This document shows positions 33,124 to 45,921 of a DNA stretch of 64,000 nt, one piece after another. The number at the start of each line of letters is the position of its first letter. The stretch's first letter is position 1. The notes under the pieces are model-generated. The model was given only the letters and a program-made list of their open reading frames with translations. It was not told where the DNA came from and searched no databases. Both the position numbers and the translations under genes were made by a program. Origin of the DNA: Spinacia oleracea (lineage: Eukaryota > Streptophyta > Magnoliopsida > Caryophyllales > Amaranthaceae); contig NC_079491.1 in the NCBI RefSeq assembly GCF_020520425.1, positions 9,659,143-9,723,142 of the forward strand, given 5' to 3'.

Positions 33124-36100
33124 GTCTCCCACTTGTCCTTAGGGACAAGTGTGCATTTCCTAATTCCTTTGTCGCTCGATGCTTGCTCTTGAACATAAGG
33201 TAAGAGTTGTCATCCTTATTATGTCCAGAGGTGTTTCTCGGTTTCAGAGTTCAACTGATCAAATAAACAGATAATCATAGCCTATGATTCATCCGAGCAC
33301 GGCCATGCATTTCACAGTTTCTAGCTCTCCGAGTGGCCTTGTACAACTTTTAAGCATCTCATCCCGATTTATGGGAGGACAATCCCAATCTTGCAATCTT
33401 GAGATTAGACTTCGTTTGATAGGTGATTACCTGAGCGTTGCCTTTATAGCCTCCTTTTACGGTGCGACGGTTGGTCAACGTCAAAGCAACCAGTTCTCAA
33501 ACAAGTAATCTCAAATCACTCAGGTATTGAGGATTTAGTGTCTAATAATTTTAATGAAATTTACTTATGGCAGATTTTCATCTCTTACAGTAAAGTTTCA
33601 TAGGTCTTGTCCGATACTAGTCTTCCCAAAGTAAGTATCTATGCAAATGATTATGACATTGCCATGTCCACATAGTTCAAGAAACAGAACTACTAGTCAT
33701 CTTGCATTCTAATCGTCTAACGTTTTCTATGCGTCCAATTTTATAGAAAACTCCGACTAGGGACCATTTTCAACCTTTGACATTCAAGTTCACTTGATAG
33801 ACATTTCTTAGTCACAAGACTGGTCCTGACAGTCTATCTTGAATATATCGTCAAATTGAAGGGACTCATCATTTAATACTAAACCAAGATTAAATGGAAT
33901 ATGAAAATACATTTCATATATGATAAATGTTCAACCCCAATGTTTTACAACCATGGGCCTCAAACCCATCTTTAAAACAGTTCATGGAATTCAAAGCTAT
34001 GCTTGATTTCCAGTGCTACAACGTGAGTGTTGCTTCTCACTTGTTGCATAGGTTTAGTTATCACGCTTTGCCAATCTTAATATCCTTTTCATCGAATGTT
34101 CTTCGAGATAGATGATAAGATCTTTTGAGTATGTTTATTTTGTGATCTAGTCTTTTCTTGCTTCAAGAGTGGTTCTACGCATTTTTTCAATGAATAACCA
34201 TCAAGCCAGCAGACATGTGATCTACCCAAGTTCAGTGAAGAACTCTTTAACATAAACAACCCTGTTTTATTGCTTCGTAGGCAATAAGTACTTTTACTTC
34301 AACTTTATAGGTTGCTAGTGATGCTTTGTTTGGAATTACTTATCCAAGCAGTTCACAGATATGTGGAATACTTTCCAGCTGTATCTTAGAACATAGAAAT
34401 TAATATTTTAATATCCCACGCAACAACTCATGGTCTCCAATCCATGTTACCATTTCAAAACACGATGCTCTATAGCTCGTCCTTATCAATGGTTAACTCT
34501 AAAGGGTCTTGCTTGATCCTTTGCCAGTGTTTATGCGTGTAGCATCAATATTTAGCATATCTTTATTTCCTTGAATCAAGAACTATTTCTATGTACCTTT
34601 TCAAGTACCATAAGTATTCTTGATCTCAATCTAGTTGATCTTCACTTAGATCAATAGAGATTGGTATATGTTCGTCATGCCTAAAGTCATACGATACGTT
34701 TTTGGCGATCCTCATATTATATCATACATGATAAATTCTTTTGCAGAATAATTCCCAATTGAAATTCTATTCATGTAACTTTAGCTCATTCAATTTCAGT
34801 AGATACTGAATCCAGCTAAATTCTTTGACATATAATATAGGTTAAGAATCTCACTTAGATCCTTTGATGTTTTAACTTAGTAAATGCTTATACATAGTTC
34901 AAACATTCTTTTACTTAGATTTATTCACATGGGTCGAATATCTCCAATGGAGTATTTCGTGTTTGATTTAGTAAATGCCATTACTTAATCCAAAACAATA
35001 TCATAAGATCTTTGTAAATAGATCTTAATACCCAGTATGTACTAAGTTTCGCCTTGGTCCATCATTGATGAATAATTTCAAACCTAAGTCATTAGCATTT
35101 GAATGTTATTTCACAATAGAGAGATATGTGTGATACACATAGGACCAAATAAGTTTTACGTACTCCCACTAAACTTCTTATATATCTATGTATATTTTAT
35201 GAAACTAAAATACTTATTAGCTTCACTAAAATACAATTCCAATTCCCAATTGCTTGCTTAAATCTGTACTTAGATTTTATAAGCTAGCTTTCCTTTTTCA
35301 AGCATTTATTTGGATCCACAAATCCTATGACATACCATGTACATAGTTTATTCCAACATTTGATTGAGGAATACGTTTTTGTTATCCAATTGCTATATGT
35401 ACCAATATGCAATCATTGCTTGAATTATAGACTTGAGCATTACGATTATGCATGAGGTTTCAACACAATCCACACCGTGAATTTGCTTGTAACCTTTTAG
35501 CAACTAATCTAGCTTTGTGTTGTGAACACAATTTCATGTTTGATGGTTTTTATCCTTAAAACAAACTTGCAACCAATAGGTGTGAAACTATTCTTGCAAA
35601 TCAACAAAATTTCAATTTTGTCATCAAAACATTGAGTACGTTTTATGGCCTCTAACCATTTAAAACATTTGAGTCTATATATGGCCTCTAACCATTTTAG
35701 GGAATCTGGGTTTCGTCTTAGCTTTCTTACAAGTCACAAACTCATTAATCTACATGATAATAGTTTGACTGCAAGTTGTAGGTTTCTTCACTATCTAATA
35801 GAAGAATCGCATAGCTTCAGTGACCTGAACTCCATGATTCTTCACTATTTAATAGAAGAATCTCATAGTTTCAGTGACTTGAACTCTATGCCTACTTGGG
35901 TATAGAACATCAAACAATAGAATATCAATAGCCACTTGAAAGTCCTTTGAATATTCTGTTCTCCTTGAAGCACTTGTAAAGTCTTCTAAGAGATGTCTAT
36001 TCTTTAAAGCCACTTCTAAAGTCCTTAAAGAATACGTGTTCGGATTTTCTAAAGAACTTCGAAAAGCCTCCAGATTGTCCGTTTATGTTTGTTGTTTGCC

Positions 36101-39100
36101 TCGAAGACTTTCGAGGTCTATTTTCTCCCACTTGTCATTTTGGAAACGAATCTCCAAAAGGACATTATTTCGAGCAAACAAACATTATGTTCTCAAAAAT
36201 TTGTGGTAGAAACAATACCCTTGTGTCTCATTTGAATAAATCACAATGAAACATATATCTATACTTGGGCCTTAGTTTGTTGAATAACAAACACTAAGCT
36301 CCCACTGAGTTTAGGAACTCTTTAGATATATTATGAAAAGTTATTCTGAAATTACTTTTCAATAGCTTTGACGAATTTGGTTTAGTTTGGTGGTAGTTGA
36401 GCATTTTGTTTTAGAAATTATAGGAAAAGTCTTTATGATTCATCATTGATCGAATCAAATACTAATTGACTTCGATTATTCCAACGTAGGGATATGCCAT
36501 ATCTTATGGACCTAGATTGTGAAATTATAACACACAATCATTGATGATCATATTTGGTATCAAGTAATCATCAACATGATCTAACCTAGATCTTTATGAT
36601 TTCTTGCCAAGTGGATTTTATACTTCTGAATCTTTGAACTAGCCAAACAGATTCAACTTATATCATATTTGAGTAAATAAACCTATATTCACTCAAATCC
36701 ATGTGAAATAATAAAGTCATAAAATCTTTCTTTAGCTTTGAACTATATTGTCTAGGCGTTCTAACAATAGTTCATATCTTTTGTTACTTTCAACAAGTAA
36801 GACTAGTCGTCTTAAATTGATCTAGAAATCAATGAACTTTCAAAAGTCCATTAAAATAGAGCTTTTGAATGTTAACTTGTTGATATGGTCTAAGCAACAA
36901 TGCCAAAGATTAGTGGAACTCAAATCAAGGGTTTGATTTGAACCTAGTAAAGTTTTTATTTTTAAAGAGTTGTTTGTTTTAATCAAGCATATTGACTCAA
37001 CCCGTAAATGACCATTTCATTCAAATAAACAAACAAACATTGTTTTTGTTCTTCTGAATGTGAGTCTTTCTGTGTTTGAAAAACAGAAATTTAGGTATGC
37101 TGATTATGGAACAAAATAGCCATTAAGTTCCAGCCTTGAAGGACTTAAAACAAACTAGATGACCCTACAGCTAATGTAGCATTGCCATGCTTCATTTCCC
37201 ACTTGTAGGCCATTAGTGTAGCCTAGCTTCCATTATTTGAGTTATTACCGAAGTAAGAACCTCAAGCGGTATATGATACCAAGGAAGTTTGATTCCTAGG
37301 TCACTTCTCTTTAAACATAAACTTATAGGTAGAAACGGAATTATAAATTCCTTTCATTTGTTCCTTTGTTTTCCTATTTCTTGTACCATTTCTTATAGTC
37401 TTAAGAATTGAATTCTTTAGTGTTGACTTTTATACTTTGTTAGACATGTCCAATGTCACCAACAAGGTTCTTTACCATTTTATTTTATGTTGAATATTTT
37501 GTTTCAACTAGATGATCTTACCAGAAGCTTCTAAAGTTCTCTAAGTATCGATCTATTCGAATGTCTAGGGACTAGACTCATTCGAGAATTAAATGGAAAA
37601 AAGATTTTAGGTTGTTAACCATTGGTAAAGCTGAGCGTTTAAACTCAATGCTTTATGATCTCAAAACTACATTGTATTTTGAATTCACAAGCACCAATCG
37701 GTTTGCCATTCGACTTTGATACTCGAAAACAACCATGAAAGTCGCTAAAAGAAACGTACATTTTAAAATTGCTCACATCTCTCATTTCCGTGAATCGTTC
37801 TTGAATTCACTACCAATCGAGGAAATTTACTGTTACCTTTCTAAAAGGATTTACCGCAGTGCAAGATATTTAATTATAAACAATAATTAAAACATACATT
37901 GAAGCATGCAAGCCTAAACATTTATCATGAATAATAACTTGAAAATTAAAGCAATCATGCAACAAGTCATTAGCATTTTATTCGAGTTATGTGTTCCGGC
38001 AGGTGTGAATAAAATGATTCCAAGACCCTAAAACCATTGAAGAATTAAGCACAGTTTGTCGACTCAATTCTAAAACATTTTAGGTAAGCAAAAGCCTTTT
38101 GCTAATAGTCTAGAAACTACTCTTGGTTGATAGGTACGTCTAAGAACTTATTAGGTAAACCTATCGATTTTGCCACGACATAAAAGGACTCCTTACTTAT
38201 ATCGTTGAGTTTCACCAAAACTAACATGTACTCACAATTATTTGTGTACCTTGCCCCTTTAGGACCAATAAGTAACACCTCGCTGAGCGAAAACTATTAC
38301 TAGATTGATGTAAAGGATATCCAAGCAAGTGTATATTTTGGCATGGCACCTTTTAACTCAATTTTTAAGTTTGGAACTTAAGGCTCTTACTATGTTGGTT
38401 AGATTTTAAGTGAACTAAAATCCTTAATCATGCAACATAATCAAGCTTTTGATCTCATGCATTTTAAGACATATTTAAAAGCAATAAATAACTTAAAACA
38501 TGCATAAGATAAATGTGATCTAGTATGGCCCGACTTCATCTTGAAGCTTTAACTTCAAAGTCCGTCTTGAAAATCTCCGTGGGAGGCACCATTTTCTTCA
38601 AATAGGATAAGCTATAATTAAAACTAATTACAACTATTTGATGGTACGCAAACCATTTTTGAATTGAAAAACAACTTTGGTACTTTAGACCAATTACATT
38701 CAAATTAATGGTACGCAGACCATATTTTCTATCCTATTTGGGCCATACTAGTCACTTCATAACCTGCAAAACAGTACATATACAATATATACCATTCACC
38801 CATTCATTATCATGAATGGCCCACATAGCTGGTTAGTAAAACACATTATGCATCACGTAAACATTTGCAGCAATTAATCAAGGGCACCAATAATCTACCA
38901 ATTATTCAGTCCTTATTCATTCTAATCAAGTTGTTTTAACCTTAAGGATTTGTAGACCTAATCAAGAGTTTATGACTAAAAGGGCTCCCACTTAAACCAA
39001 TAAATTCATATGCTTTACTAATTTTAAACATAAAAATGTATTTCTAGTCTAACCGGAAACATACAAATTTAATTAAAATTTAAAGCTCATATAAATTTAT

Positions 39101-39339
39101 AATTGAATCCAAAAATTTAATTTAATTTCAGTCGTATTTAATTAATTCATGATTTTAATTTTAGTAAAATAATTAGAATAAATAAAATTTATTATAATTA
39201 CAATATTCAAAATTAAAATCCAAGAAAATAATTTAAATTATTAATTTTAATAATTAATTAAAATTACGTAAACTGAAAATTTCAAATTAAAATTTCAAAA
39301 CGATCTAATCGCAACGCAACAACCCCACGCAACGTACGC

Positions 39340-39905
39340 CCATGGGCCACACGCACACAGCCATCGCTGGCCATGTGCGCGCAGCCCATGCGCTGCGTCG
39401 CATCGCTGCTGCTGCTTTCCTTCGCAAGCCATCACGCGAGCTGGTGCTCGCTGCGCGCGCGCCAGCGCTCGATGTACGCGAGCCATCGCTCGCTGCGCTC
39501 GCTTCTTGCGAGCCAGCGCTCGCTGTGCGCGCTCGCCAGCGCTCGCTTTATGCGGGTCATTGCTCGCTGCGCGCGCTTGCCAGCGCTCGATCCTGCGAGC
39601 CATCGCTCGCTGTACGAGGCATCGACGCTGGGCGTAGCACTCGTGGCACGCGAGCTAGCGCTCGCTGCGCGCGAGGCTCCGCACGCTTGCGCGAGGCAGT
39701 GCGCGTTGTGGCGCAGCTCGCTTGCTGCCCACACGCGACTGCTGTGCCTTGCTTTCGCCCTCGCCCATGTGTCCATTGCTCACAGCCCACGACACAAGGC
39801 AGGGCTGCTGCCTTGTGCTCGTGCACCATGGCCTTGCTCATTGCATTCGTGCCGCATGGGCGACGAGCTTCCTTGCTCGTCGTCTCATGCCCGCACTATA
39901 CAACA
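39340..39905. repeat. GC-rich AGCGCTCGC/GCGCGC repeat island inside the copia-type element
   Basis: A sharply bounded 560-bp island of high GC content lies in DNA that is otherwise very AT-rich. It is built from imperfect copies of CCAGCGCTCGCTG, GAGCCATCGCTCGCTGCGC and GCGCGCGC. It lies 0.8-1.4 kb inside the element's 5' LTR, where a leader or early gag would be. It produces open frames on both strands through codon bias alone; I do not regard them as genes. Confidence 0.7.
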
Positions 39906-40692
39906 CCCCTTAAGGGTAACACGTAGCGTCCATTGCTTTGTGCGTGCAAGTTATATGAACGAATCGCATAAAATTTTAAAAAATTTATATTTAAAATTAA
40001 TGAAAAATTAATAAATAATATTAATTTCATAATTTTAGGGCGAAAAATCGAAAATTTATTATTCAATTGATTTCCGATTAACATGGATTCAAGTCTAGGT
40101 CATAAAAAATTTAAAATTTATCATAAATTTACAATTTTTATGGTGGTTTTTAATCATAGGTATCTAATTAAATTATAATTAATTATGAAAATCAAATTAA
40201 TTCTAAATTATTCTAATTTTCAACAAATTAATCATAATTACAAATTAGATTGCATAATTAACAAGGCTAGGCATTCAAACTTGTTAAACATATACAGTAG
40301 GTCAATCAAAAATTCAAGATTTATCAACAAGAATCGCAAATATTTAAATTAACATCTTAAATTTACGAAATTTTGCATTCGAAAAACTAAAACCTCCGAA
40401 AAGTCATAGTTAGGCTTCGAATTTGAGAATTCTGGGTTCGGCAGAAAAGTATTACTTTTGTCAAAATTTTAGAATGCCTTTTACATGCGGAATTGACACA
40501 AAAATCACTCAATTTGGATGAGTAACGAAGAAACTGCCGAAAAACTGCGTACGTATAATTAAATAAACGCAATTTGCAATTAATTAACAATTACGAAAAT
40601 TAATCACCCCTTTTAATTCTTGCAAATTTGTAATATTTAACCATGTTCATGCAATTTAGATTATGAAAATAATAAGAGGCTCGTGATACCAC

Positions 40693-42085
40693 TGTTAGGT
40701 TATGATACATATGACAATTCATAAATCATGCGGAAAAACCATAAAGCCAGAAAAACATATTATTTACACATAATCATTTAGCATAGTTTAGATGCATACT
40801 CTTTGTTGCGTGCCTTCCCTAGCTGCGCCCGAACCGAACAAGAACAAGTCTTTAGGACTCCAAGTGTCGTCCCTCCGTAGATAGTCCACAGCACGTCCGG
40901 ATCCGCCTTAAGCTTGACCAACTAGAATCGCCCTTAAGGTACTATTATTTTCGGCACTTTATAGGCAATTGTGTAATTGAATTTTGCTCTCAAAACTCAC
41001 TTTGAATACTTGAATAATCTATATAAATATGTGACCCTAGGCACCTATTTATAGAGTTATGGAAAAGGATTTGGAATCCTATTAGGATACTAATTTATTT
41101 AATTATAATCCTACTAGGACTCTAATTAAATAAACTAAATCTTTTAGGATTGAATTTAATCATATGACAAATCCCGGTAGCTTCAGGATTCGAGTAGCAC
41201 ACAAACACACACGCACGCACAGCAGCCCACGAGGGGCGCCATGCGCGCGCGCACAGCCCATGAGCTCGCAGCCCACTGCCGCAAGCCCACACGCTGCCGC
41301 AGCCTTGGCGCGCGCTGGGCCTGCCTTGCGGTGGGCCTGGCGCAGCCTTGGCTGGTGCGTTTGTGGCGCGCTGGCTTGCTGGGCGATGGCCCGGCTTCGT
41401 GCTGGGCCTTCGTCTGGCAGGCCTCGTCCGATGCTAATTCGTACGATACGCTTCCGATTAATTTCCCTATTCCGGAATTCATTTCCGATACGAACAATAT
41501 TCAATATTTCCGATTCCGGAATCAATTTCCGTTTCGAACAAATATTTAATATTTCCGTTTCCGGAATTATTTTCTGATTCTGATAATATTTCCGATTCTG
41601 ACAATATTTCCGTTTCCGGCAATATTTCCGATTCCGGTAATATTTCCATTTCCGATAATATTTTCCGATACGTACCATGTTTCCGTTTCCGGCAACATCT
41701 ACGACTTGGATAATATTTATATTTCCGATACGATCCATATTTCCGTTTCCGGCAATATCATCGTTTCCGGAGTATTCATTTCTTGCCTGTGACGATCTCA
41801 GCTCCCACTGAAACCAAGATCCGTCGATTCCGAATATCCATAGATGGAGTATTTAATGCCATTAAATACTTGATCCGTTTACGTACTATTTGTGTGACCC
41901 TACGGGTTCAGTCAAGAGTAAGCTGTGGATTAATATCATTAATTCCACTTGAACTGAAGCGGCCTCTAGCTAGGCATTCAGCTCACTTGATCTCACTGAA
42001 TTATTAACTTGTTAATTAATACTGAACCGCATTTATTAGACTTAACATTGAATGCATACTTGGACCAAGGGCATTATTTCCTTCA
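40693..42085 (-). repeat. 5' LTR of the copia-type element
   Basis: It has the same length as its partner at 31,731-33,123 and about 99.3% identity by eye. It borders the TGCAA target duplication on its right (plus-strand) side. Confidence 0.95.
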
Positions 42086-42090
42086 TGCAA

Positions 42091-44806
42091 GGCCAGTGAA
42101 CATAAGGCCTTACAGATATCCATTAAAACAGAGAGATGTGATTGAAAAATTAGTTCAAGATATGCTGGAAAGGGGGGTCATACAGAACAGTTCAAACCCA
42201 TTTGCATCTCCTGTAGTTTTGGTGGGAAAGAAGGATGGTACCTGGAGATTATGTGTAGATTATAGAGAATTAAACAACAGAACCATTAAGAATAAGTTCC
42301 CTATACCTGTTATAGATGAGTTGATTGATGAATTAGCAGGTGCTTCAGTGTTTACTAAACTAGACTTGAGGGCTGGTTACCATCAGCTTAGAGTTCAAGA
42401 GAGTGATGTTTATAAAACTGCTTTTAAAACACATTCAGGTCACTTTGAGTCCTTGGTTATGCCATTTGGTCTAACCAATGCAACTGCCTCATTTCAGAGT
42501 TGGATGTATGGTGTTTTTAAGCCTTTACTCAGAAAATGTGTTTTAGTCTTTTTTGATGATACATTGGTTTACAGTAGATCCAAGGAGTAGCATTGGTCTC
42601 ATTTGGCTCAAGTGTTTGAGTTAATGAGGTGTAATAAGATGTTTGCCAAAGCTAGTAAGTGTTGTTTTTCTATTGACAAGGTTGAGTACCTTGGTCACTA
42701 CATTTCTACAGTAGGGGTAGAAACTGATCCCAATAAGATAGCTGCTGTGGAGAGTTGGCCTGTTCCAACATCAGTGAAGGAATTGAGAAGCTTTTTAGGG
42801 TTGGCTGGATATTACAGGAAGTTTGTTATGCATTATTCTCTCATCAGTAAACCTCTAACTGATCTACTGAAAAAAGGGGCTTTTGTTTGGTCGATACAGC
42901 TCAAAATGATTTCACTACTCTTAAGCAAGCTTTGGTTTCTGCACCTGTGCTAGCAGTTCCTGACTTCTCTAAAACATTTGTGGTGGAGACTGATGCCTCA
43001 AATACAGGTATTGGTGCAGTTCTGATGCAGGATAATCACCCTTTGGCATTCATCAGCAGAGCTTTAGGACCAAAGTGGCAGAAATTATCTGTGTATGAGA
43101 AAGAATTGCTTGCCATTGTGTTTGCTGTTCAGAAATGGGAACAATACTTGATGAGTTCACATTTCACTATTAGAACTGACCAGAAAATCTTGAAGTGGCT
43201 TCTTCAACAGAAGGTATCCACACCATTTCAGCAATTTTGGCTTTCTAAACTCATGGGATTTGACTATGACATCCAGTATAAATCTGGAAAAGAAAATGTA
43301 CCTGCTGATGCCCTTTCTAGAGTGCCTGGAGCCACTATTTTGTGTATGGCTATTTCTGTTGTCAACTCTGATCTTACTGCTTTAATCAAAGCCAGTTATA
43401 TGTTGGATAACTCCTTGTTGGCCATTGTTACTAAGCTGCAGAATGGTGAATCTGTTGACAATTACTCACTACAAGATGGTTTGGTTAGGAGGAGAGGAAA
43501 ACTGGTTTTAGGGTCTGATTTGGTTTTAAAGAATAAGGTGATAAATTGGCTGCATTCTTCTCCTGAAAGTGGTCACTCAGGAAGGGATTTAACTATTAAA
43601 AGGGTGCAAAGTCTCTTTTACTGGAAGGGCTTGGCAACAGATGTGAGGCTCTTTGTGAAGCAATGTAAGACATGTCAATCTTCCAAATATGACACTACAG
43701 CTAGTCCTGGTTTATTACAACCATTGCCGATTCCTGAAGCTGTATGGTTTGATATTTCAATGGACTTCATTACTGGTTTGCCTAAATCAGGGGGAAAAGA
43801 TGTCATTTTTGTTGTAGTGGACAGATTGAGAAAATACAGTCACTTTATGGCTTTGTCCCATCCTTATACTGCTATTCAGGTAGCTCAATCATACCTTGAT
43901 AATGTCTTTAAACTTCATGGGTGGCCAAGGAGCATTGTCAGTGATAGAGATGCTATATTTTTGAGCCAGTTTTGGAAGGGTTTGTTCAGTCTTCATGGTA
44001 CTGAATTCATGTTGTCTTCCTCTTATCACCCTGAGACTGATGGACAGACTGAAGTAGTTAACAGATGCTTAGAAACATACTTAAGGTGCATGTATAGTGA
44101 CCAACCTAAAGATTGGTCTGCTTGGTTACTAGTGGTTGAGTGGTGGTTCAACACTCACTTTCACTCCAGCATTCAACTCACTCCTTATGAAGTGGTTTAT
44201 GGACAACCTCCACCATTGCACCTCCCTTATCTTCCAGGAGAATCTGTTGTGGATGAAGTGGATAGAAGCCTTCAAAGAAGGGAGAAAATGATTGATTTGG
44301 TAAAATTTCATCTCATGAGAGCTCAAAACAGAATGAAAAACCAAGCTGATAAAAAGAGATCTGATAGGACTTTCTCTGTGGGAGATTGGGTCTGGTTAAG
44401 GCTGCAACCCTATAGACAGTTCACAGTGCAGAATAGGGGGAATCAGAAGCTGTCTCCAAAATATTATGGACCTTTCCAAGTGATTAATTGTGTTGGCAAG
44501 GTAGCTTACAAGCTACAATTACCAGAGTCAGCTAAAATTCACAATGTGTTTCATGTTTCTCAATTGAAGGTGTTTCATGGGTCTTTGCCAATTGCAACAC
44601 ACATACCTGCTTGGCTACAGGGCAAAGATTCTTCTTTGGATCCAGTTCCTGCAGTAATTTTGGATCAACGATCTGTGCAGTCTCAAAATCAAACTAAGGT
44701 CCAGTTGTTGGTTCAATGGGAAGATACTCTTCCACATGATGCTACTTGGGTGGATGCTTCCACTTTTCAGTCCAAATTTCCTCACTTTACTATTGTGCAA
44801 ACTTGA
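42091..44806 (+). mobile_element. RT, RNase H, integrase and chromodomain part of the gypsy element (fossil)
   Basis: In order the text shows reverse transcriptase ([30 protein letters not shown]), RNase H (VVETDASNTGIGAVLMQ), an HHCC integrase finger (about 43,550-43,690), the integrase core (WFDISMDFITGLP, IVSDRDAIF, HPETDGQTEVVNR) and a C-terminal chromodomain-like end (VQLLVQWEDTLPHDATW). This order is Ty3/gypsy, and the chromodomain marks a chromovirus. It is broken and is listed only as part of the fossil. Confidence 0.93.
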
Positions 44807-44818
44807 GGACAAGTTGCT

Positions 44819-44832
44819 TAAGGGGGGTGGAA
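44819..44832 (+). other. Polypurine tract of the gypsy element
   Basis: TAAGGGGGGTGGAA directly precedes the 3' LTR, as expected for the plus-strand primer of reverse transcription. Confidence 0.8.
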
Positions 44833-45209
44833 TGTTAAGGGAAATTGTACATAAGTCAAGGCTTAGAAGTCAATACGTTGACTTTACTATTTAGCATTGA
44901 CTTTCTGTTATTGTTTGCAACTGAATTCTGTTATGAAATCTGTGGCTTGAGTTACTTGTTTTTCAAGCTAACTAACAGGAATTGTAGTATATAAACAAAT
45001 GATGTAAGCTACGATTCATTCATGAAATATATTACAACTTCTCTCTCTAAATTCTCCTTTCTTAATTATCTTCTTCTCTTCTTCTGTTTCTGAATCTTCT
45101 TCTTCTTTCTTCTGGTGCAAGCTATCTTCTTCTTCTTCTTCTTCTTCTTCTTCTTCTTCATTCTGTAATCTGTCACAAAGTTGACAACAGGATCAAGTAT
45201 CCTGTAACA
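44833..45209 (+). repeat. 3' LTR of the gypsy element
   Basis: It begins TGTTAAGGGAAATTG and ends CCTGTAACA, followed by the TTATA target duplication. Its (TTC)n run is shorter than in the 5' LTR. Confidence 0.95.
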
Positions 45210-45375
45210 TTATACTCAAACATGAACATGCACATAAACAAAATTAAAAGAGTTGTACGTTCATAAACATTAACGAGTACATGAGCCGTACCCCAACGGC
45301 CCTACGTACATCAGCCATTGCTTGCAAACTTGCATGTAATGAAAAAACGAAGTACTCTGGTATAAGAGTTCACAT

Positions 45376-45913
45376 TACGGATGGGCATGGGTCTGGGACT
45401 CGACCCAGATCCCGGTTGGACCTGACCCGTTTTTAAGGGTCTGGGTCTAAGTATTTGAGACCCAATTGATCTGTGGCGAATCTGGATCTATGTGTTTTAA
45501 AACGGGTCTGGGTTTGGGTCCAATATTCTCAGACCCAGACCCGGTCCAGATCTGACCATGGACCCGGTCAACTATTAGAAATTAGAAATAGTCTAATTAG
45601 ATACATGTATGCCTTAGTATTTTGGCACTAATTTGCGAATTGTGATATTTTTTGTATCGAATGTGAATATGTGATGGTAAATGACGGTTAATTAATGGCG
45701 CGGGAAAATTTTCTAAGACAAAAATGTTAAAATTAAAACAATAACACTAGACCCATTTTTTAACCGAGACCCATTAGACCCATTGGATCTGGATATGGGT
45801 CTGAATTTTTCAGACCCATTGAATCTGAGGCGGGTTTGGATCCGCCTAAAAAATATAGATCTAGGTCTGGATCTCACCTGACCCGGCCCAAATCCGGCCC
45901 ATGCCCATCCCTA
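45376..45913. mobile_element. Non-autonomous hAT element rich in GGGTCTGG / GACCC words
   Basis: This is a 538-bp element with left end TACGGATGGGCATGGG and reversed right end TAGGGATGGGCATGGGCCGG. A perfect 8-bp TSD, GTTCACAT, lies at 45368-45375 and 45914-45921. The subterminal parts repeat GGGTCTGGGT, AGACCCA and GACCCGG many times in both orientations, so the ends can pair over a long distance. It has no coding capacity. It lies about 170 bp downstream of the gypsy 3' LTR. Confidence 0.92.
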
Positions 45914-45921
45914 GTTCACAT

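Larger units (their letters stand above)
31731..42085 (-). mobile_element. Ty1/copia-type LTR element, minus strand, degenerate interior, inserted in the gypsy element
   Basis: A fossil element of 10,355 bp. Both LTRs are 1393 bp (31731-33123 and 40693-42085), with a perfect 5-bp TSD TGCAA (31726-31730 and 42086-42090). On the minus strand the element starts TGAAGGAAATAATGCCC and ends CATAACCTAACA. A Met-type primer site (TGGTATCACGAGCC) follows its 5' LTR, and the purine tract AAGTGGGAGA precedes its 3' LTR, which is typical of copia elements. The 7.6-kb interior has no long open frame. Decayed text resembling a copia reverse transcriptase can be made out on the minus strand near 35,250-35,500. 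The LTRs differ at about ten sites (0.7%), which suggests insertion about 0.3-0.5 million years ago, after the gypsy host element. Confidence 0.9.
28781..45209 (+). mobile_element. Ty3/gypsy chromovirus LTR retrotransposon, interrupted by two younger insertions
   Basis: A fossil LTR retrotransposon in + orientation. LTRs lie at 28781-29177 and 44833-45209, with a perfect TTATA target-site duplication (28776-28780 and 45210-45214). A tRNA-Met-type primer-binding site follows the left LTR and a purine tract precedes the right one. Gag, protease, RT/RNase H, integrase and a C-terminal chromodomain are recognisable, which places it in the chromoviruses. The pol region was entered by a hAT element (31014-31681) and by a copia-type element (31731-42085). 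Without these the element is about 5.4 kb. Its coding part is broken at about three further places. The LTRs differ at about 1.3% of positions apart from a TTC-repeat length change, suggesting insertion roughly 0.5-1 million years ago at usual plant rates. Confidence 0.95.

Noticed and set aside
39295-40011. Overlapping Ala/Arg-rich frames on both strands
   Set aside because: The GC-rich repeat island suppresses stop codons in all frames; none has a start context, domain or codon pattern of a gene.
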